From NCBI RefSeq assembly GCF_963678635.1, contig NC_087065.1:23147254-23207253 (forward strand): a DNA stretch of 60,000 nt, in the 5' to 3' direction. This document shows, one piece after another, positions 50,857-60,000 of this stretch. Position 1 is the stretch's first letter, and each line of letters begins with the position of its first letter. The position numbers and the translations under genes are program-made. This stretch comes from Symsagittifera roscoffensis (Eukaryota > Xenacoelomorpha > Acoela > Convolutidae). The notes under the pieces are model-generated. The model made no database searches. It was not told the origin of the DNA and worked only from the letters and a program-made list of their open reading frames with translations.

Positions 50857-53800
50857 GTACAACATGAGGGTTTTCTCTTCTTTCTAGAAAAACTTGAATT
50901 GATAATGACACAAATTTTTACGCTTGCAATTAGCAAGCGTTATCAAATCGGAATATAGAATTTTTTTCGGGTTAACAACTTGATATCTTTCACTTGATAT
51001 CTTTCTTTATGATGAATTCAAATTTGACAGTTTTTTCGGCCACTTGGTCTGGAAGTATTGAATTCGCCTGAGAAGGAAAAGGACGATGGTTCGAATTTGA
51101 CCGGGACCAAATGATTTCGGCATATATTTTATCGGCTTAGTGACTAATTTCTTATAGTTTCATGGGAAAGGTAGTTTTTATGGTCCCCTCTGGATTGCTT
51201 AAAATGCTTACAATTATAGAATACACATTAAAGTTCAATGTTTTCAGTTCTACGAGAGTTTACCCAAGGTTTTCCGGCTCAGCTGCCTCTTGATAATTGT
51301 TTTTGAAGTTTCATTAAACGTCGTCTATTGTTTTATTGTACGTGATTTCCGCAAATAGAGCATCATTTCAGACATCTTTTTGAATTTTTCTGGTTGTGGT
51401 TTTTTCGAATTTTTTCTCTTTTTTTTGTTTTAGTGGCTCTCTTTTTTTCTGTCTGCTAGCTTACAATGCTATTTTTATATGTATGGCAAAGTGTGCGAAG
51501 CTCCTCTTCGCCTTTGCGTAAAAATGTATATCTATGCAGTGTATCATATGGAATGTAGTTCGTACGAACAGCTCAATGAAAATCGAATGGAACTAGGTCT
51601 CGCTTAATGCTAAAATCGTTAATGACGGAATTCATGCCGCTGCTGGTTTGATTTAAAGAATTAGGCAAATATAGGCTTCTCTAATAAAAAACTTGATCAA
51701 AAGAATGCTTATTAGTCTAATTCTTGTCAAATGGTGTCTGCTCAAATAGCCTGTTCGTCGGTAGTTTCAAGTTTAGTCTAATTTTGTTCAGGCTTTCGTT
51801 CTTTTGGGGAATTGGGATGAATTTCTTCATGGAAGTGGCGAAGATGAGAGCAGCCAGGAGACTGTGGGCGGAGTTGGTCAAAGAACACTTCAGTCCCCAG
51901 TCGGAGAAGAGTCTTCTGTTGAGAACTCACTGTCAGACATCCGGATGGTCACTCACTGAACAGGATCCATACAACAACATCGTCCGCACAACCATTGAGG
52001 TTAGGTCAGTCGTCCGTGTCTTCTAAACAGGACCAATTAAGCTGTCATTGCTTCAATAAGTGTAAAAACACGTATGATTATTACCCTTGCGATAAGCAAG
52101 GGTACTGCAATTGGGTACTAGACTTTTTTTCCCCGTAAGTATCTTTGCTTACAGGACTCACCGCCTGCATTATGGACTCACTCATACATTTATTTAATTG
52201 TAAATTCAAATTCAATCAACCGAGGCTGCTCAAACTGGTCACTTTTGGTCACTTTTTGGTCACTTATTTTTTCTAAGTCACTTTTTGTTGAAACTGTTGT
52301 GTATATCAAGGGAATCGTAACAATTGTCGAGAGTTTTTCCAGATAAGATTATTGGACTAAAAAAGGATCTAGGATTTTCTCGAGGGGGGGGGGGTTCGGA
52401 TTTTCAAAAAATTTCCGAAAATTTTGACGACTTTTTTTAGGGTGGATCTAGGATTTTATCGAGGGAGGGGGGGAGAGGAGGGGCGGATTTTCAAAAATTC
52501 GAAAATTTTAACGACCTTTCTTAAGGCAGAGACTCTAAAAATGGTAGGTCACTTTTTTCTCTGACCGATTTGAGCAGCCTGAATCAACCATTTGGCGTAG
52601 AGGTAACGCACCTGCTTGAGATATAAGCTTCTGGTTAGAATCCGGCGGGGGACTTTTTTTTTGCTATTTTGTGCGTTTTCGGACTATCATCCGTCTGTTT
52701 ATTTGTGTCGGCTTAATTCCCGTAGCCTTCTATAAATTCATGGGTACCGATGAATTTATAATATAAGAGCTTAGAAATATTGATGATCTCTGTTCAAAAG
52801 CTGATACAGTCATTGCTTCAATTTAAAAGTAAATAATCGTTGATCAAGAGTATTTCTGACAGGCTATGGCTGCAGTGCTGGGAGGAACTCAGTCTCTGCA
52901 CACAAACTCATTCGACGAAGCACTGGCTCTTCCTTCTGTGACTAGTGCTCGCATCGCGAGGAACACGCAGATCATGCTACAGGAAGAGACAGGTTATCCA
53001 TGGCCATTCTCATTTTTTTTTCTTCAAAATAATTTAAAAAAAAGTGTGAAAATGCAAATGTGTATATTTTTTAAAAGGGCCTTAACTGATTTGTGGTGAT
53101 TTCAATTACCATATTTCTTTTCAAAGTACACCGAAGTGAGGTTTCAAAAGGAAAGCAAACGGTACTTAGATTAGGTGCTGACAGATTGGATCAATTACGT
53201 TCTGAGGTCAGCTAGTTGTTTGTTTCTGTTGATTTGGGAGCCTTAATTGTATCAGGTATCACCAAAGTAGCAGACCCACTGGGCGGATCTTATTACGTGG
53301 AGCAGCTTACAGAGGATATCTACAACAAGGCAAAGGAGGTGATTGAGGAAGTAGAGGCCATGGGCGGCATGTCCAAGGCAGTGGCGTCAGGTGAGAAAAT
53401 AATCATGGAGCTTAGAACTTATTTCCAGTATAAATTAACCGAGAATGAGCAGTGTATATGAACCAATAAAAATTTAAATTGTTTAAACCACCCCAATCCC
53501 CAACAAGGGTTATAGCGTGGGGTGTTTTGCTTAACTTAAGGTACCTCAAGGAAAACTCGTTGGGGTCGAGGCAGTTTTTCATCTTATTCACCTTATGAAA
53601 CTTTTTGAACGTCGACTTGGCGCTTAAATTTCTTGTAAGAGTCGATGAACCTAGTGAAGATTCGTATATAGGTCTTGGTGTTTATTTTAAGAAAAGTCTT
53701 AAAATGCTCTAGTAACTACAGACGTGCATTCATACATATTATTGCGTTTATGAATACACTTAAGAGTTCAATTGAAGTCCATTTGCTAAATGTTAGGTCA

Positions 53801-56800
53801 ATTGCACTCTTTAAACACGAATGTGCAAATGGCGCGCAAAAACGTGAACGGCTTCTAATTACGAAGGTGGGCTTTCGTTTGCATATTTCCCAACGGACTA
53901 AAAACTTTACCATTTGATCCAGTTTTCTCAAATTGAGTTAATTTTCTCAAAAAAAAATATTAATAATAGAATCGTCTTGAAATTTATAGGTTAAACCCTG
54001 ATATTTTAACTTTGAAATTCGAAAGTTGAAGTTATTCAAAAAAGAATAAGTCGGTTTTTTTTTCTGTTTCCTTGTGTTTATTGACTTTTTTCCAAGTGTC
54101 TGATGGCTGATAGCAGTTTTGTGGCCGGTAGATTCTGTGTTTTTTAAAGTAATGCATGCAGTGAAGACTTATATAGGTCTTGGTGTTATTTTTTCAGAAA
54201 AAAGTCATAACATTTGTTTACGCTCAATTTTGGTTTTTCGCTATTTGACGTTTGATTCTTTTTAACTTCAGTTCATTTCCTTTGTGAAAAGGAAGACAAA
54301 CTCCACTATCCTACTGCAAAATTGAAAAGGTCACAAAAACGTAAACCACTGGAATTTGTTTTTCTGAATTTCCAACGCAATAAAAAATTACTTATTAACG
54401 AAAAAAGGCCACTCATAAGCAGTATTTGAAATTAAAAGATCTTCAATGATATACGATGTTTCTTTGAAACTCAAAAGATGAAAATGTTTAAAAAACTCAA
54501 CTTTTTTTTGGTTTTCTTGTTTTCCAACTTCTCTGATAACTATGTTTACCTAGATACGTCTTGATATTTTTTTTATTCAGGAACAATTTTGATTTTTTTG
54601 CGGTTTGTTTTTTTTGTTTGTTTTCAATTTTAGTTCTTTTCTTGTATTAAAAGAAGGTCAAAGTCCACTATCGAACAGCAAACAGGAAGCAAAGTTTATC
54701 CATTGATTCATGCTTTATCTAATTAAGTTAATTAATTGAAAAAAAGTGTCAACCAAAAATTGTTATGAAATCCAAAGAGCTTTCTATTTTTCTATGGGAG
54801 AGGTTGTACCAAAAACAAAATCGCACAGTTTGTTTTCGTCTTTGGAATTGCTGAAAGCTCAACGGAAGGATGGAAGAAAAACAACAGGAAAAAGTGGCTC
54901 GATACCCGTTGTGTGCATGTGATCGCAAACTTTGTCGGATATCAGCCGATAACTTCGTATCAGCGATACGATGGAAAATCTTGTCAGTTGGAATCTATCA
55001 GTTGCCCCTCTCCTATGACGTAGTATAATGCTTTCATGCATAGTTGCATTTGATAGCTATATTTCACTTTATGGCTCCAAGTTGAAGTTTACTAAAAATT
55101 ACCTCTTAAAGAAACACTTTCATATGCCTAGCATGATGGTGATAATTAGATGGCTGTTGTACGTGCGCCAAGAGCTTCAAATAGGTACGCTGAGAAAATC
55201 TTAAATTAAACTCTGGGATTTCAAGTTTTAAATTGCTCAGACTTTGTATCGCCTTGAAACGACGCTTAAACGATCTCGGTTCTCATAGAGTTTCAGCTGA
55301 CTTCCTGGAGAAAAAAATGAAGGGTCCAATTGCACTCATGCAACTCGATGATGTACGCAGGTAATGAGCAGTGTATCAGAGAAAATCGTTGAATTTTCCG
55401 CCTGCCGTTGAATGTTCTGCCTTCTGTCGTCCATCGCGAGCTTTTTAATTTTAAAAGTAGTTCTAAAAATATATTCGGAACAAAGAAGATTTTTTTCATA
55501 TGTTTTTTGTAAACTTTATACCCCCTCCGCCTATAAACAAGCCAAAGAACTGATTTTTTTTTGCGTGTGGTAACTTAACAATAGGAGCAAATTGTTTGCC
55601 GAAGTTCAATTTGGAAGGATTTATTTGGCGGCTTACTTTTTAATAGAACAAAAAAATAGCATGTTATTTAGCCCAATTGATCACAGATAAAATATCTTTT
55701 CACGAACGCGCAGCGTAGTGTTTTAGTACAATGCATCTTTGTTCTTTTTTCCAACCTAAGTCGCAAATATTAGTACTACTTTTGGTGGCACTTTTGAAGC
55801 AGACTGCTCGGGTAGTTTAATAGCGTGTGCATTCATATTCGATCCGTAATAAGGTAACTTAGTTGATGCATTTAATTCATTAAATAAAACGGAAAAAGCT
55901 ATTTTTTTTCATGCAACAGTACAATTAAACAACTACATTCCAGAAATTTTCCAATTCAATCTAATTCGCTAAATTTTTGTAATTTATACACAATTCGGCC
56001 TTTTACGCTTGCGTTATTATTTCAAATTTATTATTATAGTTAACTTTATTATTGAAGGCTTATTTTTATCAATTCTTGTTTATCTTTGCAGAGCTACAGT
56101 TCGCCGTTTTCTCGTTTTTGTTTGAGAAGTGCAACTGTGCCTCTGTGTTTAGTTTGAGCCTAGGGCAACAATATCTTTCGGATGGTTTAGAAAAAGCCGG
56201 TTTTGTCAAAATGTGGAAATTTGACTGATTAAAAAATCACCCAAAGCATAAATATTATGCATTTTTTTCAAAAGTCGGAACTAAAATAATCAGATGAGTT
56301 AGGAGATTTTTTGGAATCCTGATACATATTTTGTTTTTAAGTGTTATTGAACTAAGTGAATTTTTATTTGGGTCGTGTTGTTTTTTTTTTTGGAAAAGCT
56401 TCAAAATTTGGCGCTTGGACTGTTTTTTGTAAGCTTACTTCACCAACTGTGCTCTCGGTAAACAAAAAAGCTATTGTCTGAAAAACGTGCTCGACTTCTA
56501 CTTTCAACTTTATAAATTTAAGATTTCCCGGCCCAAAGTTACCCATTGATACAATGATCTTTAATTGTGTCAGCCACGAAAGCTTCTTGAAATTCAAGAG
56601 ATGTAGGCAGGGGTAGGTTTAGGGGTTGGGACGCCCCCTGCCTCTCAGGGTTTCGACCCAGAGGGTCCCTCTTTGGAACTATTTTTAGACATCCAATTTA
56701 GCTGACCGACCCTAAAATTTTTATGCAAGGCGCCTTGTGGTGCCAACAGATACTAATTTTGGAGTACGCGCGCGCCCAAAAACGCGAAAAACAGGATTTT

Positions 56801-59707
56801 TGTCTACTTTTTCCAAAAAATTCCCAAAAGCGACTATTTGGCCTGCGTTTTCTGAAAAACTAATTGCAGTGAATGTGCTCAAAATCGGGTCTTCATAGTG
56901 ATTCGGGAGAGCTCAGAAAATTTATTTGATTGACCAGCAAAAGGCCGACAATATTTTCTATTTTTTAAAAATCCGCCCCCTCAAGAAAATCCTAGATCCG
57001 CTCCTATTGTACGATGATGTTTTTCTTCAAAACTGTTGTTTGTTTTTCTTTGTTTACACGAGCCAGCTTGCGAGAATTGTGTACTATTATTTTAAGGTAT
57101 GCCGAAATTGCGCATTGAAGAAGCGGCAGCCAAGAGACAGGCGAGGATAGATTCAGGACAAGAGACTATAGTAGGAGTGAACAAGTACAAACTGGAGGAC
57201 GAACAGAGCATAGAGATACTCCAGATAGACAACACCAAAGTCAGGTACAACCAAAAATTATTTCTGAATCAGATGCTCAATATCTAAGTCACAAAAAGCC
57301 AGTGAGCTTGTTCGTTGCTAACTTTTCGCAGATTTAATCTGGTTTGACTTACGATTGCAACTGTTTAATAATGGGGACAATTGCAACTGTTTAATAATCG
57401 GGAACTAGACTTTCTACTCGGTTAACAACTTTTCTAAATTATTTTTCTCCACTGCTGCTTTCTCATCCGTTGTCTTACCTACCTTAGTAGTACAGTACTG
57501 ATTTAAATTTATCGGACAAAACGTGCAAAACTTAATTTCTCAAACGCGTTTTTCTCAAATTGGGTTGAGATTAGACAAAAAGTGAACAGAACAAAAGTTG
57601 CTTAGAATTTCACGAGAATAAATATTAATTTTTTCTCTGAAATACTCAACCAAAATTTTACCCCAAAAATGGGTCATTTTGGCTTTTTTTTTTAATTAAT
57701 CAAGACCTACACTGAAACTATTTATTTAATAGATAAGAAAACTATATCGCATGAAGACTCTTACTCATCCCAACAAAGTTGTAGTAAGGTTAAATCTCCA
57801 AAAAATTTGCGCAATTCGCTTAAAATTTGTTTTTGAACAAATTTTGGGTTTTATGTAGTAAAAATCACATTTCTTGACTATCAAGCGAAAATCTTTCCTC
57901 TTATACAGGTTTTTGGAGATTTAATTGTTGTAGAAAATTGTTGGAATGTGGGAGAGGCTTCTTGTGATATAAATCGGTGATAGTTCAGCGTAATTCTTGA
58001 TTAATTAAAAAAGCCAAAGTAAAATTTTGGTTGAGAATTTCGGAGAAAAAATTGCACCATATTTACTCTGATGCAAATTTAAGCAAATTTTGTTCTCCTC
58101 GCGTTTCGTCTAATCTTAACCCAATTTTAGAAAAACGCGTTTGAATTTTGTTCGTTTTGTCCGGTTTATTCAAATCAGCACTGTATACCAAAGCTACAAC
58201 GACTGATTTTTACCCAGTACATATTCTTATCCACAAATTTTTATGCCAAAGCTTTTTAATTTCGGGCTTGAATTATGTCGGCGTAATTGGGTATTATATC
58301 AAAAAAGTCTTTTGATCAGTCCAACTGACGTATTTTTTTCAGTTATCTTTTTTTTTTTTCATTTCTATCTTGCTTTTTGCAAAATTTTTTGTTCCAGTTT
58401 ATCTTTTGTCACAATTTGTAGCATTGGAAGTTCATACAATCTGTTCGGCTTTATTTGTGGCTAGTGTTTACCGCTCATAATGGTTTGAATCTGACACACA
58501 GAGAAAGTTTTTTTTAAATTCGTGGCTTAGTTGGTGCTAGGGAGACAAAATTTATTGACTATGAAATTAAATTAAAATGTCATTGATAATGTCTATTGGA
58601 GTTTTTTAAATTTAATTTATTCTAATTTTTCTTATTTCATCTAATAGAACTGCTTTTGGTCGTTTTCTCGCTAGTGTTGGCGAAGCGCAGCTTTACCTCT
58701 ATGTTGAAAATTTTGAATTGCTTTGGTTTTTTTGCCATTACGTGAAAACTTTTTCGAAATGAAGACTTTTATTCAGGTCGCGCGGTGTTTTCTGGAAAAG
58801 TCTTAAATTTGATCACTTTCAAATTTGAAGTTTTTTTGCGGTTTGACTTTTGATTTGTTTAATTTCAATCAACTTTATTTCCTTCAAATTTTTATTCTAT
58901 TTTGATCTTTTAAAGTCAAACAAAATCAAATTCTTCTGCTGAAAGGAAGGAAAATCGCTTTCTTTAACTCCGAGAAGCAAATGGCGAGAAGAAACGTGAG
59001 TGACCTTTGCTTCGAATGGATTAACAGATTTTTCAGCGGAATAAAAAAATGTAAACTATTGACCCAGTTTTTTCTTGAGTTACACTCATCAAAAAACGTG
59101 CCAATATCAAAATATCCTTGGATTTAAGAGTTTTGTCTGAATGTGTAAGGTGGGGTTTAGTACTTCAAGTTACCTTGATCGGTCTTAGTTCTCAAAAGTT
59201 TTTTTTATAATGGGAGTCTGAGCTTTAGTTACTTTCTAAATTGTGGCAAGTAGTTTTTGAAAAGTTCAACTTCAGCTAGCTCGGTAGTGGCGTTCGTTAG
59301 GTCTCAAATTATTCAAAGTTAATTTGACTTGGTCTGTATGCTAAAGGTCATCGCAGATTGAGAAACTGGACAAAATCAAAGCCGAGAGAGACAGTGAAGC
59401 GTGTATGGAAGCGCTAAACGAAATAACAGAAGCTTGTAAATCAGGAGCCAATTTACTCAAAGCATGCGTAAAAGCAGCTAAGTTGAGAGCAACATTAGGA
59501 GAGATATCCAATGCAATGGAATCAGTGTTCGGTCGACACCAAGCGGCAGACAGACTGGTCTCTGGAGCGTATAAAACAGAATTTGGATATGAAGATGAGA
59601 TAAGTGCTGTAATGAGTCGTATTGATGAGTTTGCGGAGAAAGAGGGAAGGAGGCCTCGAATTTTGGTGGCAAAGATGGGCCAGGACGGACATGACAGAGG
59701 GGGAAAG
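49922..59707 (+). CDS. MMUT: MMUT, methylmalonyl-CoA mutase, mitochondrial (exons 1-6, 3' end beyond window)
   Basis: Six exons join in phase to 639 codons: 49922-50856, 51792-51999, 52863-52992, 53256-53390, 57097-57244 and 59347-59707. All introns are GT-AG. The enzyme interconverts (R)-methylmalonyl-CoA and succinyl-CoA with adenosylcobalamin in the mitochondrial matrix (propionate, odd-chain fatty acid and branched amino acid breakdown). The N-terminus (about 35 residues, basic, Ser-rich) looks like a mitochondrial presequence. The TIM-barrel part holds [20 protein letters not shown] with the active-site His, [17 protein letters not shown] and ARIARNTQ. Exon 6 enters the B12 domain and ends just after DGHDRG, whose His ligates cobalt. 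The human protein has 750 residues, so roughly 110 codons are missing beyond the window. Nothing suggests a pseudogene. Confidence 0.97.
50920..50940 (+). repeat. Hairpin repeat family, copy 2 (perfect stem)
   Basis: ACGCTTGC-AATTA-GCAAGCGT: a perfect 8-bp stem with a 5-base loop, followed by TATCAAATCGGAATATAGA, resembling the sequence after the copy at 52083. Confidence 0.65.
51037..51108 (+). repeat. tRNA-like SINE head
   Basis: Pol III box A-like TGGTCTGGAAGT near 51044 and a box B-like GGTTCGAATTT at 51088-51098, about 45 bp apart, followed by GACCGGGACC. A cloverleaf is not clean, so it is probably a tRNA-derived SINE remnant and not a tRNA gene. Confidence 0.4.
51792..51999 (+). CDS. 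MMUT: MMUT exon 2
   Basis: Starts by completing the split Arg codon, then [20 protein letters not shown]; contains [17 protein letters not shown] and ends RTTIE in phase 0 before GT at 52000. Confidence 0.96.
52083..52103 (+). repeat. Hairpin repeat family, copy 3 (perfect stem)
   Basis: ACCCTTGC-GATAA-GCAAGGGT: perfect 8-bp stem, 5-base loop, followed by ACTGCAATTGGGTACTAGAC and a T-run. Compared with copy 2, one stem pair is changed on both sides. Confidence 0.7.
52222..52581. mobile_element. hAT-like MITE with 8-bp target duplication
   Basis: 360 bp flanked by AATCAACC on both sides (52214-52221 and 52582-52589). Inverted termini are (C/G)AGGCTGCTCAAA and then GGTCA; the right end starts CAG, as in hAT elements. 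The interior carries two GATCTAGGATTTT repeats with G-runs and repeated GGTCACTTTT words. No transposase. Confidence 0.88.
52587..52655 (+). repeat. tRNA-like sequence (SINE head or tRNA pseudogene)
   Basis: Box A-like TGGCGTAGAGGT (52593) and box B-like GGTTAGAATCC (52633-52643). D-arm GCGT/ACGC and T-arm CTGG/CCGG pair; the anticodon stem is imperfect and position 33 is not T, so it is not a functional tRNA gene. Confidence 0.45.
52863..52992 (+). CDS. MMUT: MMUT exon 3
   Basis: [20 protein letters not shown] through QEETG; the Gly codon is split after one base by the GT at 52993. Confidence 0.95.
52993..53255 (+). other. MMUT intron 3
   Basis: 263 bp, no feature seen besides splice sites. 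Confidence 0.85.
53256..53390 (+). CDS. MMUT: MMUT exon 4
   Basis: [20 protein letters not shown] through [15 protein letters not shown], ending with the first base of a Gly codon before GT at 53391. Confidence 0.95.
53391..57096 (+). other. MMUT intron 4
   Basis: 3.7 kb, very AT-rich. A diverged word containing TATAGGTCTTGGTGTT followed by AAAAGTC recurs near 53670 and 54175. A stretch near 56965-57000 is an antisense relative of the GATCTAGGATTTT word in the hAT-like MITE. No gene seen. Confidence 0.8.
57097..57244 (+). CDS. MMUT: MMUT exon 5
   Basis: [20 protein letters not shown] through IDNTKV plus the first two bases of an Arg codon; GT at 57245. Confidence 0.95.
57245..59346 (+). other. 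MMUT intron 5
   Basis: 2.1 kb; contains the long-inverted-repeat MITE at 57493-58183. The rest is AT-rich without recognisable features. Confidence 0.85.
57493..58183. mobile_element. Tc1/mariner-type foldback MITE with long inverted repeats
   Basis: 691 bp whose two halves are diverged inverted repeats of roughly 300 bp each, with landmarks such as AAACGCGTTTTTCT, CTCAACCAAAATTTTA and AATTAATCAAGA present on both arms. The ends read CAGTACTGATTT and, inverted, CAGTGCTGATTT, flanked by TA on both sides: the dinucleotide target and CAGT start of Tc1/mariner elements. No transposase. Confidence 0.82.
59347..59707 (+). CDS. MMUT: MMUT exon 6 (last in window)
   Basis: The acceptor is AAAG at 59343-59346, giving [16 protein letters not shown]; a later CAG at 59354 would break the phase. 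It contains [29 protein letters not shown] and the start of the cobalamin-binding domain, [19 protein letters not shown]. It ends in phase 0 at GT 59708. Confidence 0.96.
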
Positions 59708-60000
59708 GTGAGTGTAGGCTTAAAAATTCGGCAAAAGTAATTCCTAGGAAAAGTTTTTTTGAGCGATCTACTAATTTGTTTAAAATAGCAGTTTACATGC
59801 ATAGATCTGGTCATTCGATAAGCTTTAAAAATATATTCTGTTAAATCATGTGATATTGAATTGTTACAGAATTGTTTGGCAGATTTTTGAAAAATGTATT
59901 TATGGGTTTTCATTTGCATAAACAATTGTCCTGTCGATAAGCTACAACGAAGAAATTGGTGCATGCTATCGTCGGCGTTTGTTTGGGGGGCAGCTGTAAT
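59708..60000 (+). other. MMUT intron 6 (start)
   Basis: The first 293 bp of the next intron, running to the window end. No further exon seen. Confidence 0.8.

Larger units (their letters stand above)
50857..51791 (+). other. MMUT intron 1
   Basis: 935 bp, AT-rich. Holds a hairpin repeat (50920-50940) and a tRNA-like SINE head (51037-51108). Confidence 0.85.
52000..52862 (+). other. MMUT intron 2
   Basis: 863 bp; contains a hairpin repeat (52083-52103), a hAT-like MITE (52222-52581) and a tRNA-like element (52587-52655). Confidence 0.85.

Noticed and set aside
52587-52655. Functional tRNA gene
   Set aside because: Imperfect anticodon stem, wrong base before the anticodon and no clean acceptor stem.
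59341-59964. 207-residue minus-strand ORF
   Set aside because: Complement of MMUT exon 6; the plus strand has clear homology and splice sites.

Overview
The window is animal (metazoan) nuclear DNA. Evidence: two GT-AG spliced host genes, an AT-rich gene-poor background, LTR and non-LTR retrotransposons, MITEs and tRNA-derived SINE heads. The host genes and transposon families point to an invertebrate; I cannot name the species. All percentages and counts here were made by eye.

Region 1 (1-36519) is a nest of two related Ty3/gypsy-like retrotransposon families in convergent orientation. Element B (minus strand, about 13867-35661) is the younger, with a 5' LTR stub nearly identical to its 3' LTR. 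It carries a 14-bp minisatellite leader, a small upstream ORF and one uninterrupted 2.65-kilocodon gag-pol (zinc knuckles, protease, RT, RNase H, DD35E integrase). Downstream of pol is an unusually large accessory block of about 9.7 kb: a macrodomain-like protein, a coiled-coil protein, an SGNH-hydrolase-like protein split by one in-frame stop, and two giant proteins of about 1,000 residues that I do not recognise. Element A (plus strand, 5693-13866, 5'-truncated) keeps the same last three accessory genes in the same order but diverged and broken. A and B share their polypurine-tract motif and the LTR start TGTGCCA. A 9.6-kb segment covering the end of A and the end of B is tandemly repeated (1-5692 = 9574-15267, about 99.6% identical).

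Region 2 (36520-44040) is POLR3K, the RNA polymerase III subunit RPC10: two exons (36701-36841 and 43741-43926) around a 6.9-kb intron holding decayed non-LTR retrotransposons. An old element-B LTR ends only about 180 bp upstream of its start codon.

Region 3 (44040-49921) is intergenic: non-LTR fragments, tandem repeats, and a MITE with a perfect 9-bp target duplication.

Region 4 (49922 to the window end) is MMUT, mitochondrial methylmalonyl-CoA mutase. Six exons code 639 residues; the last B12-domain exon(s) lie beyond the window. Its introns hold a hAT-like MITE, a long-inverted-repeat Tc1/mariner-type MITE, two tRNA-like SINE heads and a small hairpin repeat family.

The most unusual content is the conserved accessory gene block of the A/B retrotransposons, and a strong element-B-specific excess of the hexamers CTCAAG/CTTGAG.
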